Origin: Candidatus Bipolaricaulota bacterium
GTDB lineage: Bacteria > Bipolaricaulota > Bipolaricaulia > UBA7950 > UBA9294
Assembly (NCBI GenBank): GCA_021129875.1
Contig: JAJOKK010000014.1
Span: 1-5,055 of the forward strand
Direction of reading: 5' to 3'
DNA length: 5,055 nt
Shown here: one piece after another, positions 1 through 5,055 of the stretch
How positions within the stretch are numbered: position 1 is the first letter of the stretch
Layout of the letters: each line of letters starts with the position of its first letter
Position numbers and translations under genes: made by a program
Notes under the pieces: generated by a model
Told to the model about the DNA's origin: nothing
The model's input: only the letters and a program-made list of their open reading frames with translations
Database searches by the model: none

Positions 1-223
1 GCCCATACGGGTTTTCTACCATATATGCTTACCGCACGGAGGTGGAACATCCGTTGTAAGTGAGAGCGCCTAGGCACTCCCCCTCCGCTCAAAGCTGCGC
101 TCGGCAAGAGGTAGGAAGGGTCACCCTTCGGTCGATCGCTGATCAGCTGGCCGTTCACCGTTTCCGTATGACGAAAGAGCAATACTTCCTGGAGCTAAGC
201 TGTCACTGAGGAACCCCTTCCCC
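1..223. other. Left-edge region without a supported gene
   Basis: This stretch lies beyond the stop codon of the minus-strand beta-helix gene. Plus-strand frames entering from the left edge close quickly, at 57-59, 61-63 and 71-73, so at most a 20-residue tail of an upstream plus-strand gene could be present. One such tail ends in ...YRTEVEHPL, but nothing identifies it. On the minus strand a frame stays open from a possible TTG at 182 to the left edge (about 60 codons) without a recognisable motif. I saw no tRNA or rRNA signature. The stretch contains the hairpin at 115-129 and the palindromes CGATCG and GCTGATCAGC (138-147). Confidence 0.5.
115..129. repeat. Short perfect inverted repeat (hairpin)
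   Basis: GAAGGG-TCA-CCCTTC is a 6-bp perfect stem with a 3-nt loop. It lies about 95 bases beyond the stop codon of the minus-strand beta-helix gene. Neither strand has a U-run directly after it (CTACCTCTT on the minus strand, GGTCGATCG on the plus strand), so it does not meet the usual criteria for an intrinsic terminator. It could still be a weak terminator or a transcript-end stabiliser, or it may be chance. Confidence 0.35.
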
Positions 224-2128
224 TCAGCCGTCTTCTGGGAGGAGGAGACGCGCGCCGGGCCCGATTCCAAGTTCGGCGAGTGTGCCGCCAGGGAGTTCGA
301 GCGCGTACTTGAACGGAACGCCCGCCATATACAGGTCAGGGGAATCAGCAGCCATGGTCGTACCACCAACGAACGCTCCTTCACGATCGAAGAAGGCGAT
401 GTCGAGAGAAAAAAGGACCGTCGCCATAGTGAAATGCCGCTCTGCTTCATCTTCATACGCAAACATGATCCCGGGAAAATCGGCGATAAGTTCGGCAGGG
501 AAGCCACGAAAACCAACAAACTGCTCGTGTGTATCCGCAGCGAGGAGCGCAGTGATCCGCACTTCTTCACCCTCTGCGGTCAGCACGATATACTCCATCC
601 GTTCGAGAGCTGATAGGACTCCAACACCGTATCTTGCCACTTCTACGGAGATAAGGGGGGCTGTATCCATTCCCCCGGCTGGGAGGAGTACAACCGGATC
701 GTCGCCGATCCCATCCCCATCCGCATCTTCGCCCTGATAATCAGCCCAGTAGTTTCCTTCGCCATCGACGGTCCAGGAGTTCCTTGTCCCGTGGTCGGCG
801 ACAAAGCCTCCGCCAAGGAAGGCGTTGCGGGAGAGGCGGGTCATTACGGAGTCCTTATTAAGATAGAGGTGGTGCAGGTTGTCAGTGAATACGTTATTGT
901 AAAGAATATTTCCGCGCACAATATGTTCTCCGAATGTCTCGGGGAACAGGACTCCCCGTACGCTCTGGGCAAGCAGATTCCACGCGATCTCATTGTTCGA
1001 GCCGGTGACCGAGATTCCCCAAGCCGCTTCGACAATCGTATTTCTAACAACTGTGTTGTTGTTCGCCTGTATGCCGAGCAGGATCCCGGTCTCCGCCTCG
1101 ACGATTGCGTTCTCCTCAATCCGGTTCCCCGTCGCCCGCTCAATACTGATCCCTTTCTTCGTGTTCTCGTGGGTGATTATGTTCTTTGCAATCACGTTTC
1201 CGGTCGAAGCCGTCCTCACTTCCACCCCAACCGTGTTTGCAAAGATGACGTTCCCCTCGATCCGATTGTTGTTCGATGCAGCGACGATCAAGCCATGATT
1301 ATTTGCCAGCAACTGGTTGTCGGCGATCACGTTCCCTGAGGAGAGCCACAGGTGGATACCGGCGTGGCGGTTGTTCTTGAGTAGATTATCGCGCACCCTG
1401 TTCTCGCTCGAGCGGAAGAGGCTGATCCCGTGGCCGGTCGGTACGGGGGTGTCGCGGGAGACCACATTCTCACTGATGATCGAATCCTCAACAAAGGCGA
1501 GTTGGATTCCATCCCCATTGACGATTACGTTATCCGTAATCGTCATGTTGCGACTGGCAACGATGTGTAGGTTGTTAGAGCGGATCCCGCTCACCGTCTC
1601 CCCTTCCCTCCCGTAGAGGTAATGGATCGGGTAGCCGTTTACGATGTTTGTTCGATCGATCGTGTGGGCGAAATCAGCGGCCGATTCTCCAATGACATTG
1701 AGACCTCTGCCCATGACGGAGAGGATGTTGTTGCGCAGGATCACCCCGGTCGATAAGGCGATCTCAATCCCGTTTAACGAGCCTGCTATCGCGCAGTTCT
1801 CCACCGTAGCCGCAGAGACGAAACCAAGACGGATCGCTGCTCCGTTGGGATTTATCGCCCCACGGATGACAAGCCCGCGTAAGATGAAATGCGCACTGAC
1901 GTTTTCCACCTTGACCCCGTGAGGGGCCCTGGCAGGGACATTAATCTCCCATCCGGCGATGATATACGGGTCCCCCGCAGTCCCGCTCCCTGCGATAACG
2001 CCGTTCTCCGCTGTGAAATCGCGGTTCCCGAGGATCACGATCGGCCCCCGTACCGTTCCGGCTAGCCCTATAACCGCCAAACAAAGAACACTCAACAGAA
2101 CAAAAAATCCTATACGTTTTATATACAT
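224..2128 (-). CDS. Secreted right-handed parallel beta-helix (NosD-like) protein with C-terminal DUF192-like domain
   Basis: 634 residues. Lys4/Arg5 followed by a hydrophobic stretch (about 6-24) make a Sec signal peptide; there is no good lipobox. Residues 29-62 carry the opening typical of these surface proteins: GN.DFT..NGV, GSGT at 47-50, DPYII at 53-57, GW at 59-60. About 65-445 are repeated rungs of about 22 residues with Asn-rich turns (pattern N.I..N.I....GI.L), a parallel beta-helix of the PbH1/NosD type. The helix closes with GNYW at 458-461 and an acidic, probably calcium-binding DxDxDGxxD run (468-476). Residues about 522-630 match DUF192: ADTHEQ..GF (531-540), FPGIMF (551-556), HFTM (565-568, for the usual FWM), SLDIAFFD (574-581), YALELPGG (608-615), LGIGPG (620-625). 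The ATG at 2128 has AAGGAG 10 nt upstream and its own promoter. Genuine NosD helps copper delivery to nitrous oxide reductase, but no nos genes are here, so I do not assign that role; ligand and function are unknown. Probably exported or surface-exposed. Confidence 0.95.
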   Translation of the reverse strand: MYIKRIGFFVLLSVLCLAVIGLAGTVRGPIVILGNRDFTAENGVIAGSGTAGDPYIIAGWEINVPARAPHGVKVENVSAHFILRGLVIRGAINPNGAAIRLGFVSAATVENCAIAGSLNGIEIALSTGVILRNNILSVMGRGLNVIGESAADFAHTIDRTNIVNGYPIHYLYGREGETVSGIRSNNLHIVASRNMTITDNVIVNGDGIQLAFVEDSIISENVVSRDTPVPTGHGISLFRSSENRVRDNLLKNNRHAGIHLWLSSGNVIADNQLLANNHGLIVAASNNNRIEGNVIFANTVGVEVRTASTGNVIAKNIITHENTKKGISIERATGNRIEENAIVEAETGILLGIQANNNTVVRNTIVEAAWGISVTGSNNEIAWNLLAQSVRGVLFPETFGEHIVRGNILYNNVFTDNLHHLYLNKDSVMTRLSRNAFLGGGFVADHGTRNSWTVDGEGNYWADYQGEDADGDGIGDDPVVLLPAGGMDTAPLISVEVARYGVGVLSALERMEYIVLTAEGEEVRITALLAADTHEQFVGFRGFPAELIADFPGIMFAYEDEAERHFTMATVLFSLDIAFFDREGAFVGGTTMAADSPDLYMAGVPFKYALELPGGTLAELGIGPGARLLLPEDG

Positions 2129-2138
2129 CTAGATCGGA

Positions 2139-2144
2139 CTCCTT
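2139..2144 (-). promoter_or_regulatory. Ribosome binding site of the beta-helix gene
   Basis: AAGGAG on the minus strand, separated by 10 nt (TCCGATCTAG) from the ATG at 2128-2126. The match to the anti-Shine-Dalgarno is strong and the spacing slightly long. It supports this start, which also gives a well-formed signal peptide. Confidence 0.75.
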
Positions 2145-2178
2145 ATAGGTCTTCCCAGTGATGCAAGTACCCCGACAA

Positions 2179-2207
2179 ATTATAACGATGGGCTAAAAGC
2201 CGGGCAA
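2179..2207 (-). promoter_or_regulatory. Sigma70-type promoter of the beta-helix gene
   Basis: On the minus strand TTGCCC (2207-2202, 4 of 6 matches to TTGACA) is followed by a 17-bp spacer and a perfect TATAAT (2184-2179). Transcription would start near 2172 and give a leader of about 44 nt containing the AAGGAG site. The spacer and -35 overlap a small inverted repeat: GGCT-AAA-AGCC at 2191-2201, and AGCCGG (2198-2203) with CCGGCT (2224-2229), read on the plus strand. A repressor could bind there, but that is speculation. Confidence 0.7.
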
Positions 2208-2345
2208 CCACCTGTTTCGACTGCCGGCTGGGAGCAAGTCTACCAATAACCCGTGGTGATACGGTGAAGCCTGTGTGTGGATTTTGTGAACTGAGAGACC
2301 AAGGACAGAGAGAAGCCTCACTCTGTACGGGTAAATGTAAAATAG

Positions 2346-2372
2346 AAATTGCAACTTTTAAAAGCGCAATTT
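2346..2372. repeat. AT-rich near-palindrome
   Basis: AAATTGC (2346-2352) is the exact reverse complement of GCAATTT (2366-2372). Between them lies the self-complementary CTTTTAAAAG (2355-2364), displaced by one base from the centre. As RNA it is a 7-bp stem, followed on the plus strand by further T residues (2373-2374, then CC). It could be a binding site for a dimeric regulator or a weak terminator separating the divergent units. The sequence does not decide between these. Confidence 0.4.
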
Positions 2373-2440
2373 TTCCATTCGGGTTGATGAAGTTCTTCCT
2401 GTATTTTATGAGGTGGCCCATCCGTTGAAATACCTCTATC

Positions 2441-2474
2441 AGGGCCTGCTGAGTGCCCTTCGGGGGAGCCCCGA
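2441..2474 (+). promoter_or_regulatory. Two back-to-back hairpins in the presumed ftsL leader
   Basis: AGGGC (2441-2445) pairs with GCCCT (2455-2459) across a 9-nt loop. The very next base begins a second hairpin: TCGGGG (2460-2465) pairs with CCCCGA (2469-2474) across GAG. An alternative, CCC-TTCG-GGG across the junction (2456-2465), would form a UUCG tetraloop and is incompatible with both. The pair ends about 85 nt before the ATG at 2559. A regulatory role in the leader is inferred from the structure alone; no riboswitch family was recognised. Confidence 0.35.
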
Positions 2475-2549
2475 TGCTCGCAAGGTAATCTAGTTCGTCT
2501 TTTCTGTCGACAAATGTCCGAGAATCCGCTCCCATTCTCCCTTAGTGTG

Positions 2550-2555
2550 AAGGAG
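2550..2555 (+). promoter_or_regulatory. Ribosome binding site deciding the ftsL start
   Basis: AAGGAG lies 3 nt before the ATG at 2559 (AAGGAGAAGATG). The spacing is short, but this is the only Shine-Dalgarno-like sequence in the region. The upstream in-frame ATG at 2514 (preceded by TGTCGACAA) and the GTG at 2547 have none. The site favours 2559 as the start. Confidence 0.5.
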
Positions 2556-2558
2556 AAG

Positions 2559-2924
2559 ATGGAACGCCAACGGATAGGGACGATCAGCTACCCGATCGGA
2601 CAGACCGGTCATAGGGTGCGGGCTGGGACTGATACCTGGTCTCAGGCAATGATCCTCATGTTGCTTGGGGCGGTGATCATTGCCGGGCTCTGCTTCCTCT
2701 ACCTCCGGCAGGAAACGATGATCCTTGAACTGACTGCACGCCAGAAGGACGCGCTGGTTATGCTCACCGCGGTTGAGGAGGTAAACCTGGAACTGGAATT
2801 CAGGATTAAGCAAGCCTTCTCGTTGGCGCGGGTTTCGCGGATCGCCTGCGACATACTCAATATGGTCGAGCCGGCTGTTATTCATTATGTCTATATTGAT
2901 CTCGCGCGAACACAAAGGGACTGA
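2559..2924 (+). CDS. ftsL: Cell division protein FtsL
   Basis: 121 residues from the ATG at 2559, equal to the length of E. coli FtsL. It is a bitopic inner-membrane protein: a cytoplasmic tail (1-29), a transmembrane helix (about 30-49, AMILMLLG...FLYL), then a periplasmic coiled coil (about 50-88, ending in EEVNLELEFRIKQ) and the family's closing pattern, here RVSRIACDILNMVEP (91-105), resembling the usual 'I...A...LGM..P'. FtsL joins FtsB and DivIC/FtsQ-type partners and activates FtsW-FtsI septal synthesis. FtsL sequences diverge greatly, so the call rests on topology, the closing motif and the position directly before ftsI (one base between the TGA at 2922-2924 and the ATG at 2926). An in-frame ATG at 2514 would give 136 residues but lacks a ribosome binding site, and its extra residues look unlike an FtsL tail. 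rsmH, the usual upstream partner, is absent. Confidence 0.85.
   Translation: MERQRIGTISYPIGQTGHRVRAGTDTWSQAMILMLLGAVIIAGLCFLYLRQETMILELTARQKDALVMLTAVEEVNLELEFRIKQAFSLARVSRIACDILNMVEPAVIHYVYIDLARTQRD
2914..2920 (+). promoter_or_regulatory. Ribosome binding site of ftsI inside the ftsL 3' end
   Basis: AAAGGGA, within the last codons of ftsL, stands 5 nt before the ATG at 2926 and 8 nt before the in-frame ATG at 2929. It favours one of these over the ATG at 2887, which would add 13 residues overlapping ftsL and has no ribosome binding site. Confidence 0.6.
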
Positions 2925-2925
2925 C

Positions 2926-4596
2926 ATGATGCAGAGGCGTATCTGTATTCTGGCACTCTCTTTAGGCCTTGTCACGCTCCTCATCGCCGGGCGGCTGATC
3001 CAGCTTCAAGTGGTGGAACACGATCGATGGTTCTTCGCCGCACGTGCTATGCAGGAACGGATTGTAGAGATTCTCCCCCGCCGGGGGACGATCTACGACC
3101 GCAACGGTTTTCCCCTTGCCTTTGATGTCAAGGCGTTGGCTATCGCGGTCGACAGCTTCAACATGACCAATCCAGAGACGATCGTCACAATCCTGAGTGA
3201 GGAACTCGGGCGGACTAGGGAAGAATTGCGTTCCTTGATCTATCGGCAAAGCTACTTTACATGGATCGATCGATCGGTCGATCTGGCGCGAGCAAAGGCG
3301 ATCGAACGGCGTGCCCGCGAGGCGCGCGCCCACGGCCTGATCTTTATCGACACCTGGAAGCGCCGCTATCCAGAGGGGGCGCTGGCGTCAAACCTGATCG
3401 GCTTTGTGGGAATGGACAGGCATGGCCTGGCCGGGCTGGAAAAGACTTTTGACGATGTGCTTTCCGGGACCCCAACGACCGTTCGCATCCTCAGAGGGGC
3501 GGACGGGAGGACCTACCACAGCGAGACACTCCACGAAGGGACCCCCGGGGAAGACCTCACCCTGACGATCGATGCACGCCTGCAGTTCATCTGTGAGGAG
3601 GCGATCACCAGCGGGGTGGCGCGGTTCAAGGCGAACGCAGGATTTTTCATACTTCTCGATCCCCGCAATGGCGATATCCTGGCAATGGCGCAGGATCAGC
3701 GTTTTGATCTCAACCGGTTCTGGGAATCGACCGAAGATGAACGACGGAACCTGGCGATTTCGTTCCTCTTTGAACCGGGATCGACGTTTAAGGCGATCTC
3801 CGGCCTGGCTGCACTCGATCATGGCGTAATCAGTCCGACGTCCATGTTGGACGGGAACACCGGGATCCGTGTTGCCGGGCACACGCTGCATAACGCGGAG
3901 TTTAGGTCCCATGGGACGGTCACCTTTAGACGAACGATCTCCCATTCGATCAACACCGCAATGGTCCGGGTCGCCCAGAGACTTGGAGAGGAGGACCTCC
4001 ACCATGCCCTTATCAGCCTCGGATTCGGGAAGGAGACCGGGATCGAACTTCCCGGCGAGGAGCGCGGGATTCTGCGCGATCTGGATGAATGGTCCGGGCT
4101 CAGCCTGGCAATGCTTTCGTTCGGACAGGAGATTGCTGTAACCGGAATTCAACTTGCACTCGGGATGGCTGTGATAGCGAACGGAGGCCTTCTTCCCGTT
4201 CCGCGGATTGTCCAGAGCATAGGAGAAAGAGCGGATGATCCAGCGATGCCACGCCGGGTCACCTCGCCGGAGAGCGCCGCGGCCATGTCGGATATGCTGC
4301 GAACGGTCATCGAGAGCGGGACCGGGACCTGGGCCGACCTCCCTGGGTTCTATATCGCCGGGAAGACCGGGACGGCGCAGAAAGCCTTTCCCGGTCGTGG
4401 CTATGTCGCCGGGAAGTACACCTCACTCTTCGCTGGGTTCTTCCCCGCTGACGAGCCGGCCTTCCTTGCGCTCGTCGTCCTCGATGAGGTAATGACGACT
4501 CCGGTCTGGGGAGGGGTCACCAGTGGGAGCATCTTCCGCGAAGCGGCCGCGCGGCTGGTTCGGTTCGAACGCATTCCCCCGGTTGCAAAGCGATGA
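2926..4596 (+). CDS. ftsI: Septal peptidoglycan transpeptidase FtsI (class B penicillin-binding protein, PBP3 type)
   Basis: 556 residues from the ATG at 2926, close to E. coli FtsI (588). It cross-links peptidoglycan (D-Ala-D-Ala transpeptidation) at the division septum with the glycosyltransferase FtsW. Domains: short cytoplasmic start, one transmembrane anchor (about 6-22), PBP-dimer domain opening with RRGTIYDRNG (52-61) and containing YPEG (148-151) and GLAGLEKTFD (167-176), then the transpeptidase domain from about 210 (LTLTIDA). All three active-site motifs are present: S286-T-F-K289 in EPGSTFK (catalytic serine), S341-I-N343 (SxN) and K480-T-G482 in AGKTGTAQ. The WGG...GSIF..AA segment near the end is also typical. 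There is no PASTA domain, unlike the PBPs of many Gram-positives and sporulation SpoVD. The conserved LASHLIGF stretch reads LASNLIGF here. It is translationally linked to ftsL. No clear terminator follows, and murE does not come next. PBP2/MrdA is less likely given the FtsL partner and the length. Confidence 0.97.
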   Translation: MMQRRICILALSLGLVTLLIAGRLIQLQVVEHDRWFFAARAMQERIVEILPRRGTIYDRNGFPLAFDVKALAIAVDSFNMTNPETIVTILSEELGRTREELRSLIYRQSYFTWIDRSVDLARAKAIERRAREARAHGLIFIDTWKRRYPEGALASNLIGFVGMDRHGLAGLEKTFDDVLSGTPTTVRILRGADGRTYHSETLHEGTPGEDLTLTIDARLQFICEEAITSGVARFKANAGFFILLDPRNGDILAMAQDQRFDLNRFWESTEDERRNLAISFLFEPGSTFKAISGLAALDHGVISPTSMLDGNTGIRVAGHTLHNAEFRSHGTVTFRRTISHSINTAMVRVAQRLGEEDLHHALISLGFGKETGIELPGEERGILRDLDEWSGLSLAMLSFGQEIAVTGIQLALGMAVIANGGLLPVPRIVQSIGERADDPAMPRRVTSPESAAAMSDMLRTVIESGTGTWADLPGFYIAGKTGTAQKAFPGRGYVAGKYTSLFAGFFPADEPAFLALVVLDEVMTTPVWGGVTSGSIFREAAARLVRFERIPPVAKR

Positions 4597-4705
4597 ACCT
4601 TGCTGCTGTCAATGCCCTGTTTCGTGCTTAATACTTCCCTCTGTTAACTAGCAGGATGTTCTTCTACTATTTGACAAACGACTAGATTGGAATTACTGTA
4701 AAATG

Positions 4706-5055
4706 CTATAGGTTTAGCTCTAAGGGTACACCCTCTATCGATCTGGCAAGGCTTACCTCTTCCCGGAAGAAGACTCGTTCAATGGTCCATACCCGCTCAG
4801 AAGCTGTCTCCAATACGGGAAATTCCTCCTTCGGCACGAACCGAAGCTCCCAGTCCTCAAGGTCCGGTCGACCGAGCTCTTTCCAGCGATCTATGATCTC
4901 GAAAAGCCTTGCGCAAAGCCTCTCAGAAGCGGAAGCCTCTCCTTGGCGATGGTGGGCGATGATCCCTTGTCCAGTGATCGTCACCGTAGCTCCGCTCCCG
5001 GGGTCGGCCAAGCCATAGCCTTGGTCTGTCGACCACAGGCTGTCCAATAAGCGAT
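4706..5055 (-). CDS. Unrecognised protein, C-terminal part (5' end beyond the window)
   Basis: The frame is open from the right edge to a TAG at 4708-4706, giving 116 complete codons. A TTG at 5047 could be a start (113 residues), but the frame remains open upstream (...R-L-L-D-S-L-W), so a longer gene running out of the window is more likely. The residues look genuinely coding: a Gly-rich beta-type segment (GYGLADPGSGATVTITGQG), an amphipathic helix (ERLCARLFEIIDRWKELGRP), then D..DWELRFVP, and a charged end with WTIERVFFREEV. No signal peptide or membrane helix is visible. The 'W..LGRP....W.L..VP' layout reminds me of C-terminal tails of some protein-L-isoaspartate methyltransferase-like proteins, but that is a weak impression and no catalytic motif lies in the window. 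It is convergent with ftsI, with a gap of about 109 bases, so it is unlikely to belong to the division unit. Confidence 0.7.
   Translation of the reverse strand, partial: RLLDSLWSTDQGYGLADPGSGATVTITGQGIIAHHRQGEASASERLCARLFEIIDRWKELGRPDLEDWELRFVPKEEFPVLETASERVWTIERVFFREEVSLARSIEGVPLELNL

Larger units (their letters stand above)
2129..2558. other. Divergent intergenic region between the beta-helix gene and ftsL
   Basis: About 430 bases between two divergent genes. The left third holds the minus-strand promoter and ribosome binding site. The middle holds an AT-rich near-palindrome (2346-2372). The right third holds two adjacent GC-rich hairpins (2441-2474). I found no convincing plus-strand -35/-10 pair for ftsL; TAAAAT at 2338-2343 and TATTTT at 2402-2407 are possible -10 hexamers without a good -35. 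A minus-strand frame is open from an ATG at 2535 to 2143 (130 codons), but it has a poorly spaced Shine-Dalgarno, contains the beta-helix promoter, and matches nothing I recognise. The plus-strand ftsL frame is also open upstream of its start, back to a stop at 2409-2411, with no further ATG, GTG or TTG before 2514. Confidence 0.6.

Noticed and set aside
791..1339. 182-codon plus-strand open frame, and several shorter ones, across the beta-helix gene
   Set aside because: They are antisense to the repeated beta-helix rungs. The periodic codons of the repeats keep the opposite strand open. No independent start signals or motifs.
224..2128. Calling the gene nosD (copper delivery to nitrous oxide reductase)
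   Set aside because: The beta-helix repeats are generic and no nosZ, nosF or nosY neighbour is present. The DUF192 end is not part of classical NosD.
2191..2340. Riboswitch, group II intron fragment or other structured RNA
   Set aside because: I compared fragments such as GTACGGG and the AGCCGG/CCGGCT repeat with known RNA signatures from memory. No conserved core could be assembled.
2490..2984. 164-codon minus-strand open frame across ftsL
   Set aside because: It is antisense to ftsL and to the ftsL-ftsI junction, with no recognisable protein content.
3388..4152. 254-codon minus-strand open frame inside ftsI
   Set aside because: It is fully antisense to the most secure gene in the window, covering the SxxK and SxN motifs. 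Its translation has no coherent domain; it is a by-product of the codon bias of ftsI.
2887..4596. Longer FtsI starting at ATG 2887
   Set aside because: It would overlap ftsL by 38 bases and has no ribosome binding site. AAAGGGA is correctly spaced for 2926 or 2929.
1..5055. CRISPR array, insertion sequence or prophage signs
   Set aside because: There are no regularly spaced direct repeats, no transposase or integrase motifs, and no long terminal inverted repeats. The repetition in 224-2128 is protein-level beta-helix periodicity.

Overview
The window is bacterial DNA of moderately high GC. It holds two clear cell-division genes on the plus strand (ftsL, ftsI), a large secreted beta-helix protein gene on the minus strand, and the 3' part of an unrecognised gene on the minus strand at the right edge. 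The FtsL/FtsI pair fixes the domain as Bacteria. Large secreted beta-helix proteins with the 'GSGT..DPYII.GW' opening and the 'GNYW.DY...D.DGDGIGD' closing motif are familiar from archaea and from deep-branching, often thermophilic bacteria such as Candidatus Bipolaricaulota (Acetothermia/OP1). That placement is an inference from memory, not shown by the sequence.

Layout. Bases 1-223 hold no gene I can defend; they lie downstream of the minus-strand gene and contain a short perfect hairpin. Bases 224-2128 (minus) encode a 634-residue exported protein: signal peptide, long right-handed parallel beta-helix, acidic DxDxDGxxD segment, and a C-terminal DUF192-like domain. It has a convincing sigma70-type promoter (TTGCCC-17-TATAAT) and a Shine-Dalgarno site. 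Bases 2129-2558 are a divergent intergenic region holding that promoter, an AT-rich near-palindrome, and two back-to-back GC-rich hairpins in the presumed ftsL leader. Bases 2559-2924 (plus) encode FtsL. Bases 2926-4596 (plus) encode FtsI/PBP3 with the complete SxxK/SxN/KTG set, one base after the ftsL stop. A convergent gap of about 109 bases follows, then a minus-strand reading frame (4706 to the right edge) of unknown function that continues beyond the window.

How they work together. FtsL and FtsI are septal cell-wall synthesis partners and are evidently co-transcribed. Their usual neighbours in the dcw cluster (rsmH before, murE after) are absent here, so the pair is an isolated piece of a dispersed cluster. 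The beta-helix protein is probably an independent envelope or extracellular protein.

I found no dramatic new system. The points most worth a second look are the beta-helix/DUF192 fusion, the isolated ftsLI pair with a structured leader and a possible rsmH 3' relic, and a roughly threefold excess of GATC over random expectation.
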